Positions 52,750-62,056 of a stretch of 64,000 bases of DNA are shown piece after piece. The translations under genes were made by a program, and so were the position numbers. Below the pieces are notes generated by a model. That model was not told where the DNA came from, made no database searches, and was given only the letters and a program-made list of their open reading frames with translations. Numbering within the stretch: the stretch's first letter is position 1; each line of letters opens with the position of its first letter. This stretch comes from Saccharothrix sp. S26 (GTDB lineage Bacteria > Actinomycetota > Actinomycetes > Mycobacteriales > Pseudonocardiaceae), in assembly GCF_021390395.1 (NCBI RefSeq), contig NZ_JAJUWT010000019.1, forward strand, positions 158,598 to 222,597, given 5' to 3'.

Positions 52750-53506
52750 GCCGGAAGATCGGGTTCGGGGACTTCGCTCAGGACGACGCCGATAGCGGGG
52801 CGCTGCCGCGGTACTCCGGCATGACCAGCTTGTCGTCCCGAGTGCCGCAGCAGCCGGCCGAACAAGTCGGGAAGGTGCGGCCGCCCCGCTGCAACGCGAA
52901 CGGCCGCTCGGTGACCGGCTGTCCTTCCCACTCCCGCGCCAGAGCCGGGGCCGGGACCGAGGCCGGGGCCGGGGCCGAGGCCGAGGCCGAGGCCGAGATC
53001 AGGGTGCCGAAGGCTGACACCGAGATCGGGCTGCTCCCGGGTACGCGGTGGATCGACTGCGGCCCGTCGGCGTGGAAGGCCGAGTAGCGGGAGCAGAGCG
53101 CCCCGTTGGGCATGAGCACCGCCCCGTCGATCGCCCACCCGTTGTCGGGCAACAGGTTCAGGATGCCCCGACAGGTGCGGGGCCCCGAGTCGTTGCCCGC
53201 GCTCTCCAGCACGTGGGTGCGCCGGGGCGCGCCCGCCGGCTCCACCGAGCACAGGTACCGACGACTGCCGATCTGCTCCAGGTGCGGGCCTCACATCGTG
53301 TTCCCGGTGGAGCAGTGCCGGCCGTCGGGCTGCACCAGCGTGGGATCCGCACTGTTGGGCGCGAGCACGGCCGGGTTGGTGGACGACGGTCCCGGTGCGG
53401 CCTCCGCGTGCGGCCGGTGGACCACGACCCGGGACTGGGCGACGGCGAGCACCGCGGCGAGCGTCGAACCTCGTCGGACCACGTTGTACCGACGGACAGG
53501 CATCAT
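52750..53506 (-). pseudogene. Frameshifted secreted GH43 pseudogene
   Basis: AGGAG and an ATG at 53506 are intact and a signal-like N-terminus follows (VRRYNVVRRGSTLAAVLAVA). NPAVLAPNSADPTLVQPDGR, the GH43 first-blade motif with its base Asp, runs into a stop at 53291. A second frame continues RTHVLESAGNDSGPRTCRG, ILNLLPDNGWAIDGAVLMPN and GALCSRYSAFHADGPQSI, the blade that carries WGIDGxVL in arabinan/xylan GH43s. A hexanucleotide repeat then disrupts the fold, and about half the propeller is missing. GTAAACG-type boxes upstream look like its former operators. Confidence 0.75.
52945..52997. repeat. GCCGGG/GCCGAG hexanucleotide tandem tract
   Basis: About eight or nine units of GGCCGGGGCCGAGG-type sequence inside the GH43 pseudogene; the minus frame gives alternating Ala/Ser/Pro. 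It probably expanded after the gene lost function. Confidence 0.65.
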
Positions 53507-53720
53507 GTGCACTCCTGATGGCGGAACGGGCTGAGAGCCCACTGCGCGGGCATCCGGAGCCCGCTCTGCACGCGGGGTCGACCTTGCTTCCTCGCGGGCA
53601 GGACCTGTTCGCACTTCCCCGGTCGTCGGCGGACCACCTCGTACCGGGTCGATCGCGGAGCCCGGATCGCGGGCACGGATCGGATGTGGTCGAGCGCCCG
53701 GCACACGTCGCCAGCGACCA

Positions 53721-53734
53721 TGTAAACGCTTACC
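53721..53734. promoter_or_regulatory. GTAAACG-type operator upstream of the GH43 pseudogene
   Basis: TGTAAACGCTTACC, a 12-bp dyad with one mismatched pair, about 215 bp upstream of the pseudogene start. Confidence 0.55.
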
Positions 53735-53799
53735 TCGGCGCTACGGTACGAGCATCCATCCTGCGCGGTCAACAGGTTGTCCACGATCCCATGCGGTGG

Positions 53800-53813
53800 G
53801 TAAGCGTTTTACC
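53800..53813. promoter_or_regulatory. GTAAGCGTTTTAC operator-like box
   Basis: Similar to the 53721 box with one additional T, 79 bp away. It could also serve the plus-strand gene at 54168. Confidence 0.45.
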
Positions 53814-54167
53814 CCGACCAGTCCAACGCAGCCGCGTGGCGCTCGCCAGGCCGACAGGGCGAGGCGGACTCCCCCGCCAATCCCGGCAAACCGATCATCA
53901 CGCACGAAAGACGCCCCAACCGGAGCACGTCGACGGCGACTCCAGAACGATGCCGACCAGTCGGCGTTGCGAGTTCGTTACCCAAATCGCCGTTGACGCC
54001 GCAGTGATGGGGCTGTCACGTTGATGGAACGTTCCATGGAGCGCGTCAGGCGTCCAGTGTCCATCACTACCCGTCCTCACCAAGCGGCCCACGCCCCGGA
54101 CGGGACGAGGGCCGCCGAGCAGGTCGACGCGCTGTTGGAGATGATCGCGACTCAGAGCGGAGTTTCG
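53814..54167. other. Leader region of the clan-A glycosidase gene
   Basis: About 350 bp with no separate gene. The glycosidase frame stays open back to 54021, with GATGGAACGTTCCATGG at 54021-54037 forming an inverted repeat ATGGAACGTTCCAT. Confidence 0.4.
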
Positions 54168-56735
54168 ATGAGACACCGAATCGGGGTCGGTGCGGCCGTC
54201 ACCGCACTGGCCCTGGCGGGCCTTTCCCCCACCGCAGCGACCGCCCAGGCCGCGGAGACGCTGACCGTGGACCTGGCCTCCTCCACCGGCGCGTTCCACG
54301 GGGGCGCCACCGGCGTGCTTTACGGACTCGGCGACCCGGGCGTGCCCTCCCGCGACCTCATCGCAGGCATGGAGCCCCGCACCATCGCCCAGAAGCCACC
54401 CGACGGCGAACAGCACCCCAACGGTGACGCGATCGTCGTGGCCGAGGACTTCTTCGCCTCCGGTGGCACCGACATCTACATCAACTCCCAGGACGCCTAC
54501 AGCGCCTGGCCGTACCAGGACCTGGGCATCGAGGACTACGCCGCCAAGGTCCGGGCCCAGCTCGACGTCGTCGCACGGCGCCCCGACCGCGACCGGTTCG
54601 TGTGGACGATCTTCAACGAGCCCGACTGGATCTGGTACGGCGACTGGGCCGGCCGCAAGCAGAAGTTCTTCTCCGACTGGACGCGGATCTACCGCCTGGT
54701 GAAGTCCGTGCTGCCCAATGCCCGCATCGACGGTCCCGGTGAGTCGTACTACAACCCCGGCCGGCTGCGGGACTTCTTCGCCTACGCGGCGGCCAACAAC
54801 GTGCTGCCCGACATCACCACCTGGCACGAGCTCTCACCCGAGTCGCTCAACAGCTTCCGCGCGCACCTGGCCGACTACCGCTCCATCGAACGCTCACTGG
54901 GCATCAGCCCCCGGCCGGTCAACATCACCGAGTACTCCAACCGCCGCGACACCTCCGTGCCCGGTCAGATGATCCAGTGGATCAGCATGCTGGAGGACGG
55001 CAAGGTCGACGGTCAGTTGGCCTTCTGGTCGGTCGCCGGCAACCTCAGCGACCAGGCCGTGCGCACCGCCCGCGCCAACGGCGGCTGGTGGCTGACCAAG
55101 TGGTACGCCGACCTGTCCGGCGACACGGTCCGCGTCACCCCGCCGCGACCGAACACCCGCGACACCCTCCAGGGCCTGGCCACGCTCGACCGCGCGGACC
55201 GCGAGGCCACCGTCCTGCTCGGCGGCACCGCCAACCCGGTCGCCGTCGCCGTCACCGGCATCGACACCTCGGTGTTCGGCGGCACGGTCGACGTGCGCGT
55301 GTCCAAGGTTGCCTGGACCGGCTACGAGGGCGACGCCGGCCGGCCGCCCGTCGTGGCGGCCTCCCGCCTTCCCGTCGTGAACGGCCGGTTGACGGTCCCG
55401 GTCCCCGGAGGCGACCGACTCGCCGCCTACCGGGTGAGCATCACCCCCGCCGGCACCGGCGCCGCCCCGACTGCCGACGAACCGTGGTCGACCCGGCAGG
55501 AGGCCGAATCCGGGATCGTCGAGAACGCCGTGGTCGTCACGCAGGACGGCGACCCGCAGCGGTACACCGCTTCGGGCGGCAAGGACGTGGGTTACCTGGA
55601 CAAGGCGGCCTCGCGGGTGACCGTGACCGCCACCGTCCCGCGCGACGGCACTTACCGGCTCGGCGTGATCTACGGGACCGGGGGCTTCGTCGGCAAGCAG
55701 GCCCTCTACGTCGACAACGCCCACAGGCAGGACCTGACCTTCCCCGCCACGCTGAACTGGCAGTACCGCGGCAGGCTCGACACGCCCGTCCAGCTCACGG
55801 CCGGCACGCACCGGATCTCGCTGCGCACCAGCAACCCCGGGGGCTTCATCGGGGCGCCGTCCAACATCACCCTCGACCGCATCGACCTCGCCGAGGTCAC
55901 CGGTCCGGAGAGGACCGCCTACCCGCTCGCCGACGCCCGCCGCACCGGCGGCACCGTCGTCCACACCCCACCCGTCGCACTGCGATCACCGCGTGCGCTC
56001 ACGCTGAACCCCGGGGAGAGGGCGACCACGTGGGTGTCCGCGGCCGAGGACGCCTACTACGCGCTGTCCACCCGGTGGACCTCCGCCGGTGGCAGCAGGG
56101 TGGACATCGCGCTGTCCGACCGCGGCGTGGCCGGCGGTGAGCTGTCCGCGACCGGCGGCGGCACGTACGAGGGCTCGCTGACCGTCCACCTCAGGGCCGG
56201 CATCACCAAGGTGGTCCTGACCAACGGCGGATCGACCCCGGTCACCCTGGGCACGCTGACGTCGGTCCGCGCGGCCGGCGCCGACCAGAGGTCGGTCGTG
56301 GTCGAGGCGGAGGCCGGCCTGTTGAGCGGCGGTGCACGGGTCGAGGCGAGCCCATGGGCCTCCCGGGGCTCTTACGTGGGGTGGCTGGGCAACGGCAGCA
56401 CCTTCACGGTGCCGCGCCCCGCCGCCACCCGCACCGCGGGCCAGTACAACCTGACCGTCGCCTACGCACAAGCCGACAAGAACACCGGCCACGCCTACAA
56501 CACGGACGCGATCACCAGGTTCATGACCGCCGGCGAGGCCGGCGGGCGGACGACCCGCGCCCCCTACCGCCACAACTACACGTGGAACGGGTTCTGGGCG
56601 GAGACCTCGCCGATCGACCTGACCACCGCGTCCGGCGCCCTCGTTTTCGGCAACAGCACCGGCTGGGCGCCGAACGTCGACTGGGTCGGGATCTCACCGC
56701 TGCTCGCCGCGAAGTCCGTCACCCCGGCGAACTGA
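54168..56735 (+). CDS. Secreted clan GH-A-like glycosidase with two CBM35-like domains, family uncertain
   Basis: The ATG at 54168 has GGAG 5 bases upstream; 855 residues. Signal peptide MRHRIGVGAAVTALALAGLS, ending QAAETLT. Residues about 30-430 look like a TIM barrel with acid/base FVWTIFNEPDWIWYG (Glu151) and nucleophile PVNITEYSNRRDTS (Glu255), as in GH39/GH5/GH30-like clan A enzymes. A CBM35-like module at about 445-590 (QEAESGIVENAVVVTQDG, YLDKAASRVTVTATV) and a second C-terminal one at about 705-850 (VEAEAGLLSGGARVEASPWA) flank a linker domain. I cannot assign the GH family with confidence. Downstream GH59 suggests galactan or arabinogalactan as substrate. A hairpin terminator follows. 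Confidence 0.8.
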   Translation: MRHRIGVGAAVTALALAGLSPTAATAQAAETLTVDLASSTGAFHGGATGVLYGLGDPGVPSRDLIAGMEPRTIAQKPPDGEQHPNGDAIVVAEDFFASGGTDIYINSQDAYSAWPYQDLGIEDYAAKVRAQLDVVARRPDRDRFVWTIFNEPDWIWYGDWAGRKQKFFSDWTRIYRLVKSVLPNARIDGPGESYYNPGRLRDFFAYAAANNVLPDITTWHELSPESLNSFRAHLADYRSIERSLGISPRPVNITEYSNRRDTSVPGQMIQWISMLEDGKVDGQLAFWSVAGNLSDQAVRTARANGGWWLTKWYADLSGDTVRVTPPRPNTRDTLQGLATLDRADREATVLLGGTANPVAVAVTGIDTSVFGGTVDVRVSKVAWTGYEGDAGRPPVVAASRLPVVNGRLTVPVPGGDRLAAYRVSITPAGTGAAPTADEPWSTRQEAESGIVENAVVVTQDGDPQRYTASGGKDVGYLDKAASRVTVTATVPRDGTYRLGVIYGTGGFVGKQALYVDNAHRQDLTFPATLNWQYRGRLDTPVQLTAGTHRISLRTSNPGGFIGAPSNITLDRIDLAEVTGPERTAYPLADARRTGGTVVHTPPVALRSPRALTLNPGERATTWVSAAEDAYYALSTRWTSAGGSRVDIALSDRGVAGGELSATGGGTYEGSLTVHLRAGITKVVLTNGGSTPVTLGTLTSVRAAGADQRSVVVEAEAGLLSGGARVEASPWASRGSYVGWLGNGSTFTVPRPAATRTAGQYNLTVAYAQADKNTGHAYNTDAITRFMTAGEAGGRTTRAPYRHNYTWNGFWAETSPIDLTTASGALVFGNSTGWAPNVDWVGISPLLAAKSVTPAN

Positions 56736-56750
56736 CCGCGGCTGCGTCGC

Positions 56751-56779
56751 GCCCCGGCCGGCCCTTCGTCGGCCGGGGC
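56751..56779 (+). terminator. Hairpin terminator after the clan-A glycosidase gene
   Basis: A 10-bp stem GCCCCGGCCG/CGGCCGGGGC with a 9-base loop, 15 bp after the stop. Confidence 0.6.
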
Positions 56780-56872
56780 TCCACCCGGGCCGCGCGTCCC
56801 ACCGCGTCGGCCCATCGCGGTCATCGACGCGCTCCGACCACCCTTCGAGACCATGACCACCGGAGGACCACC

Positions 56873-59329
56873 TTGCGCACGCCCCTGCCCCGACACAGAC
56901 GACACGCGAGGCGGATCGCGGTCGTGACCGTCCCGCTCATCGGCGCGGCCCTGCTGAGCGCTCCCGTCCCCGCGTCCGCCGCCACCACCGCGATCACCGT
57001 GGACGGCGCGAGCGGCGGGCGCACGTTCGACGGCGTCGGCGCGATCAGCGGCGGTGGCGGCAACACCCGCCTGCTGTACGACTACCCCACCGCGCAACGC
57101 GATGAAGTGCTCGACTACCTGTTCAAGCCCGGCTACGGCGCGAACCTGCAGATCCTCAAGGTGGAGATCGGCGGCGACACCAACTCCACCGACGGCGCCG
57201 AGGCCAGCCACCAGCACACCAGAGGCGTGGTCAACTGCGACGCCGGCTACCAGTGGTGGCTGATGGAGCAGGCCAAGGCCCGCAACGCGCGGATCAAGTT
57301 CGTGGCCATGCCCTGGGGCGCACCCGGCTGGGTCGGCAACGGCAACTTCCACTCGCAGGACATGATCGACTACTACCTGTCCTGGCTGGGCTGCGCCAAG
57401 CAGCGCGGGCTGACCGTCGAGTACCTCGGCGGGTGGAACGAGAAGACCTACGACGCCACCTGGTACGTCAACCTCAAAGCGGCGCTGAAGTCCAACGGCT
57501 ACACCTCGACCAAGCTGGTCGGCGGCGACAACTGGGGCGCCAACGCCTGGACGATCGCCACCGACATGAAGAGGAACAGCGCCCTGTACAACGCGGTGGA
57601 CGTCGCCGGTGGCCACTACACGTGCGGTGGCATCTCCGAGATGACGGCCTGCTCGTCCACGTCGGACGCCCAGACGCTCGGCAAGCCGATCTGGGCCAGC
57701 GAGAACGGCTCCCAGGACGCGGAGACCGGCGCCGCCCCGGTCGCCCGAGCCCTCAACCGCGGCTACATCGACGCCAAGACCACCGCCTACATCAACTGGC
57801 CGATCGTCGCGTCCCTCTACCGGAACCTCGACTTCGAGACCGTGGGCCTGGTCACCGCCGACCAGCCGTGGTCCGGCGCCTACAGCGTGGGCCGCACCAC
57901 CTGGGCGATCGCCCAGACCGCGCAGTTCACCGCCCCGGGCTGGAAGTACCTCGACAGCTCGACCGGCTACCTCGGCGGCAACCGCGTCAACGGCAGCTAC
58001 GTCAGCTACGCCGCACCCGACAAGGGCGCGTGGAGCACCGTCTTCGAGACGACCACCGCCACCGAGCCGCAGACGGTCACGCTCAAGGTTGCCGGTGGTC
58101 TGCCCGGCGGCGCCCTGCGCGTGTGGTCCACCGACCTGTCCACCACGAGGACCAGCCCGAGCATGGTCCGCGGTGCCGACCTGGCGGCCGTCGGCGGGAC
58201 GTACACGCTCAGGATGGAACCCGGCCGCGTCTACACGGTGACCACCACCACCGGTCAGGGCGCGGGTGTCACGACCAGCCCCCAGCGCAGCCGGCTCGGC
58301 CTGCCCTACACCGACTCCTTCGCCGGTTACGGCGCCGGGCGTGAGGCCAGGTACTTCGCCTCCATGAACGGCGCGTTCGAATCGGCCGCCTGCGCCGGTG
58401 GCCGCGGCGGCCGGTGCCTGCGGCAGATGGCGCAGGTCCAACCGATCAAGTGGACCCACGAGTCGAGCACCCAGCCCTACACCATCATGGGCGAGCTGGG
58501 CTGGAGCGACTACACCGTCAGCGCGGACGTGCTGCTGGAGAGGAGCGGCAGCGCCGCCGAGGTCTTGGGCCGGGTCGGCACCCAATCGCGCAACAACGGC
58601 GGCCTGAACGCCTACCACCTGCGCCTGTCCGACACCGGCGCCTGGTCGCTGACGAAGACGAACACGTCCTGGACCTGGACCACCCTGGCGAGCGGCACGG
58701 TGGCCGCTCCCGGCACGAACACCTGGCACAACCTCTCCCTCGCCTTCCAAGCCACCGCGATCACCGCCAGGATCGACGGGAGGACGGTCGCCACGATCAC
58801 CGACCGCAGCTACGGCGGCGGCATGGTCGGCCTCGGCACGGCCGGCTACCACCCCGTGCAGTACGCCAACCTGTCCATCACGCCCGGCACGGTGCCCGAC
58901 CTGTCCGGCACCTACCGGATCGTCAGCGTCGGCAGCGGCAAGGCCCTGGACGCCGTCCGGGCGGAGACCGGCGACGGCACCCTGGTCGACCAGTGGACCT
59001 ATGGCGGGGGCACCCACCAACAGTGGGCCCTGGCCCGCAACAGCGCCGGCTACTACACCATCACCGGCATCGGCAGCGGCAAAGCCCTCGACATCCCCAA
59101 CGCCACCACCTGGCCGGGCACCCAGCTGAACCTCTGGACCGCCGGCGGCGGTGCCCACCAGCAATGGCAGGTCGCACCGACCGACAACGGCGGCTACTTC
59201 ATCGAATCCCGCTCCAACGGCTACCTGCTCGACGTCTCCGGCAACTCCACCGCCGACGGCGCCGCCGTCACCCAGTGGCCCGCCACCGGAGGAACCAACC
59301 AGCAGTGGCGACTGGTCAGGATCTCCTGA
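56873..59329 (+). CDS. Secreted GH59 beta-galactosidase/galactanase with lectin tail
   Basis: The TTG at 56873 is chosen because GGAGG lies 6 bases upstream and a signal peptide follows directly (RRHARRIAVVTVPLIGAALL); 818 residues. The GH59 (galactocerebrosidase-type) barrel begins FDGVGAISGGGGNTRLLYDY and shows EIGGDTNSTDGAEASHQHT, acid/base GGWNEK (Glu190) and nucleophile PIWASENGSQD (Glu277). A beta-sandwich and a concanavalin-like domain follow to about residue 675. A ricin-B lectin with HQQW, HQQW and NQQW repeats ends the protein at about 680-818. Bacterial GH59s act on beta-galactosides; here galactan side chains or galactolipids are plausible. Confidence 0.9.
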   Translation: MRTPLPRHRRHARRIAVVTVPLIGAALLSAPVPASAATTAITVDGASGGRTFDGVGAISGGGGNTRLLYDYPTAQRDEVLDYLFKPGYGANLQILKVEIGGDTNSTDGAEASHQHTRGVVNCDAGYQWWLMEQAKARNARIKFVAMPWGAPGWVGNGNFHSQDMIDYYLSWLGCAKQRGLTVEYLGGWNEKTYDATWYVNLKAALKSNGYTSTKLVGGDNWGANAWTIATDMKRNSALYNAVDVAGGHYTCGGISEMTACSSTSDAQTLGKPIWASENGSQDAETGAAPVARALNRGYIDAKTTAYINWPIVASLYRNLDFETVGLVTADQPWSGAYSVGRTTWAIAQTAQFTAPGWKYLDSSTGYLGGNRVNGSYVSYAAPDKGAWSTVFETTTATEPQTVTLKVAGGLPGGALRVWSTDLSTTRTSPSMVRGADLAAVGGTYTLRMEPGRVYTVTTTTGQGAGVTTSPQRSRLGLPYTDSFAGYGAGREARYFASMNGAFESAACAGGRGGRCLRQMAQVQPIKWTHESSTQPYTIMGELGWSDYTVSADVLLERSGSAAEVLGRVGTQSRNNGGLNAYHLRLSDTGAWSLTKTNTSWTWTTLASGTVAAPGTNTWHNLSLAFQATAITARIDGRTVATITDRSYGGGMVGLGTAGYHPVQYANLSITPGTVPDLSGTYRIVSVGSGKALDAVRAETGDGTLVDQWTYGGGTHQQWALARNSAGYYTITGIGSGKALDIPNATTWPGTQLNLWTAGGGAHQQWQVAPTDNGGYFIESRSNGYLLDVSGNSTADGAAVTQWPATGGTNQQWRLVRIS

Positions 59330-59348
59330 TCCGGTGACCACCCAACGC

Positions 59349-59387
59349 GGTGGAGGGGCGGTGCGACAGGATGCCCGCCCCTCCACC
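59349..59387 (+). terminator. Hairpin terminator after the GH59 gene
   Basis: A perfect 13-bp stem GGTGGAGGGGCGG with its complement and a 13-base loop, 20 bp after the stop. Confidence 0.7.
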
Positions 59388-59841
59388 CCCGGAGGCATCA
59401 AGGACTGTCGAACGTTTTCGACGGTCTTCGAGCATTGCTTCGCCAGACCTTTCCTGCCTAGGGTCAACAGAGATCGAGTCGGTTCAATCGTCCTGCGCCC
59501 GGAGTCCTCGCGCTCCAGCGACCAGCCGTGCTCTGCCTCCGCCCGCACGGGACGCGTGTTCTCCGGTGCCCGGTTCCGCCGCGAATCGCTCACCCACCCG
59601 CGCTCGGCCACCGCGGCGGTCGCGCCGAACCACGAGGGGAGGACGTGGACGACAGCCGGCCGGCCCGTCCCCGTAGCGGTGATCGGCCTCGGCGCTTGCG
59701 ATTTACCCCTGCCCTGGGCCTCGCACATCTGCTCACGCCCCGGGTCTCCTGGCGGCGGTGTGGTGACCGATCGGGCGATCACCCCGCCCTGGCACCCGAC
59801 GACCGCCGGATCCGAACAAGCCCAAATTCTGTGGAGGAACC
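59388..59841. promoter_or_regulatory. Intergenic promoter region of the GH30 gene
   Basis: About 450 bp without a credible gene. An imperfect dyad GTCGAACGTTTTCGAC at 59407-59422 has the central ACGT of LacI-type operators but sits over 400 bp from the GH30 start. Confidence 0.4.
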
Positions 59842-61110
59842 GTGGAATCACGTCGAGACCGATCCGGAGACCCGGGTTCGGGTCTGTTGCGTCGGCGGTC
59901 GTTGCTGGCGGCGGGTGTCGCGCTGCCGGCGCTGGCGGTGGCCAGACCCGCCTCGGCGCAGGCCGGTGTGCTGGTCGAACCGTCGGTCGTGCAGCAGACG
60001 ATCCTCGGGTTCGGCGGCATGAACCACCCCGGCTGGATCGGCGACCTCACCGCCTCCCAACGCGAGACCGCCTTCGGCAACGGCACCGGGCAGCTGGGCT
60101 TCACCGTGCTGCGCATCCCCGTCCCCGAGGACCGCGCCACCTGGAGCCGCGAGGTCGCCACGGCCAGACGTGCCGCCGAGCTGGGGGCCAAGGTCTTCGC
60201 CTCGCCGTGGAACCCGCCCGCGTCGATGACCGAGACCTTCTCCGGGGGCAGGCGCCTGCGCTACAACGCCTACGCCGCCTACGCGCAGCACCTCAACGAC
60301 TTCTCCACCTTCATGCGGAACAACGGGGTGAACCTGTACGGGATCTCCGTGCAGAACGAGCCGGACTACGCGCACGACTGGACCGCGTGGACCCCCAGCG
60401 AGATGGTGCGGTTCCTGCGCGAGAACGCGGGCTCGATCAACACCAGGGTCATCGCGCCCGAGTCGTTCCAGTACCGCAAGAGCGCTTCCGATCCCATCCT
60501 CAACGACCCCGCCGCGCTGGCGAACGTCGACATCATCGGCGCCCACCTCTACGGCACCAGGACCGAGGACCTGCCCTACCCGCTGTTCCGCGAGAAGGGC
60601 GGCGGCAAGGAACTGTGGATGACCGAGGTCTACCACCCCAACAGCACCGACTCCGCCGACCTCTGGCCCCAGGCACTCGACGTCGGCGAACACATGCACC
60701 GCGCGCTGGTCCACGGCCGCTTCCAGACCTACGTGTGGTGGTACATCCGCCGCTCCTACGGCCCGATGCGCGAAGACGGACAGATCAGCAAGCGCGGCGC
60801 CAACATGGCCCACTACTCCAAGTGGGTCCGCTCTGGTTACCAGCGGATCACCGCGACCGCGAACCCGCAGTCGAACGTCTACATCACGGCGTTCAAGAGC
60901 GGGTCCAGGGTCGTCATCGTCGCCGTCAACAAGAACCCGTCCGCGGTCTACCTGCCGTTCACCGTCCGCGACACCACCTCCGCGACCATCCCGACCTGGA
61001 CCACCACCGCCACGCGAACCCTCTCCCAGGACAGCACCATCACCATGTCGAACGGCACCTTCGGCGCCCAACTCGCCGCCCACAGCATCAGGACCTTCCT
61101 CATCGGCTGA
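59842..61110 (+). CDS. Tat-exported GH30 glucuronoxylanase-like enzyme (subfamily 8 type)
   Basis: The GTG at 59842 has GGAGG 5 bases upstream; 422 residues. Tat signal LRRRSLLAAGVALPALAVAR. The barrel shows TILGFGGMNHPGWIGDLTAS, FASPWNPPASMTE, the acid/base GISVQNEPDYAHDWTAW (Glu173) and the nucleophile ELWMTEVYHPNS (Glu262), followed by the obligate side beta-domain at the C-terminus (VYITAFKSGSRVVIVAVNKN). Spacing of the two Glu residues and overall length fit bacterial GH30_8 enzymes that cut xylan next to methylglucuronic acid. It has no lectin tail, unlike most neighbours. Confidence 0.92.
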   Translation: MESRRDRSGDPGSGLLRRRSLLAAGVALPALAVARPASAQAGVLVEPSVVQQTILGFGGMNHPGWIGDLTASQRETAFGNGTGQLGFTVLRIPVPEDRATWSREVATARRAAELGAKVFASPWNPPASMTETFSGGRRLRYNAYAAYAQHLNDFSTFMRNNGVNLYGISVQNEPDYAHDWTAWTPSEMVRFLRENAGSINTRVIAPESFQYRKSASDPILNDPAALANVDIIGAHLYGTRTEDLPYPLFREKGGGKELWMTEVYHPNSTDSADLWPQALDVGEHMHRALVHGRFQTYVWWYIRRSYGPMREDGQISKRGANMAHYSKWVRSGYQRITATANPQSNVYITAFKSGSRVVIVAVNKNPSAVYLPFTVRDTTSATIPTWTTTATRTLSQDSTITMSNGTFGAQLAAHSIRTFLIG

Positions 61111-61141
61111 CGGCAGCCCGCGGGCATCGGGCACGACAACA

Positions 61142-61197
61142 ACGGAGCTCCTGGTAGAGCGGCGAACAGACACCGCCCGATCTACCAGGAGCTCCGT
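61142..61197. repeat. 17-bp perfect inverted repeat after the GH30 gene
   Basis: ACGGAGCTCCTGGTAGA (61142-61158) is repeated in inverted form at 61181-61197 with a 22-bp spacer. It could act as a terminator, but its GGAGCTCCTGGTAG core recurs at 63109-63122, so it may be the end of a mobile element. Confidence 0.65.
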
Positions 61198-61369
61198 CGG
61201 GGGAAGTCGCGGTAGCCGGATTCGAGGGCACAGGGGTGCGTCTCGGGCCCCAACGCCCGTCGGCCGGCGTTGACGGGGAACGGTGAGGGCGGCCGGTCCC
61301 ACGGCTTCGAGGACCGCGCCCGGGTTGGGCGATGCCGGCACGCGCCGTGGTCGGGTCGCGGAGCGCCGG

Positions 61370-62056
61370 TCAGCGCAACGCCACCCCGTCGCCCAACGCG
61401 AGCAGCGACAGCTCGTCCCTGGTCGGCAGTCCTTCCCAGTCGCCGGTGGCCATCACGGCGAACGCGCCGGTCACGTTCCCCCGGGCCAGGCGTTCCTCCG
61501 GAGCCAGGTCGTCGAGCAGCCCGGACAGGTAACCGGCGGTGAAGGCGTCGCCCGCGCCGACGGTGTCGACGACGGTGACCCGGTGCGGGGGCGCGGTCCA
61601 GTGCCCGTCGTGGGTTCGCAGCGAGGCGCCGTCGGCGCCTCGCTTGGTCACCAGTTCGGCGACGCCGGCCGCCAGCAGCACGTCGGGTCCGCCCACGAGG
61701 TCGAGCTCGTCCGGCGAGCCGATCACCACATCCGCCCTCCAGGCCGAGGGCGAGAGCACGGCGGCGGCGCGGTCGGCCGACCACGGCTTGGCGCGGAAGT
61801 TGACGTCGAACGACACCCTCCAGCGCCGTTCGCGGGCGTGGAGCAGGGCGGCGTGCACGGCGTCGAGAGCGGTGGTGCTCAGGGCCGGGGTGATGCCGGC
61901 GAGGTGCAGCAGGCGTGCGTCGCAGTCCGAACCCGCCGCCACGTCGTCACTGTCCAAGCGCGACCCGGCGGACCCGGCGCGGTGGTAGAGGACGCGAGTG
62001 ACGTCGGGGGTGCGCTGCTCGAACAGGACCAGCCCGGTGGGCGCGTCCGGGTCGCA
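61370..62056 (-). pseudogene. 5'-truncated pfkB-family sugar kinase (2-keto-3-deoxygluconate kinase-like)
   Basis: About 229 codons remain, starting abruptly at DPDAPTGLVLFEQRTPDVTR near 62056 and ending at a normal stop at 61370. It retains YHRAGSAGSRL, ARLLHLAGITPAL, VSFDVNFRAKPW and the second pfkB signature VDTVGAGDAFTAGYLSG with the catalytic Asp. The first 90-100 residues, including the sugar-binding N-terminal part (GGxxxN motif), are absent. The sequence upstream belongs to another gene on the opposite strand, so no start codon or ribosome site is left. The intact kinase would phosphorylate KDG from pectin uronate breakdown. Confidence 0.8.

Noticed and set aside
52778..53245. Open frame that could be annotated as a small secreted protein with Ala/Ser/Pro repeats
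   Set aside because: Its recognisable part is an internal piece of a GH43 propeller, and the repeats come from a hexanucleotide expansion, so it is part of a pseudogene.
53814..54167. An upstream start for the clan-A glycosidase at 54021-54036
   Set aside because: The frame is open there, but the inner ATG at 54168 has a good ribosome site and begins directly with a normal signal peptide.
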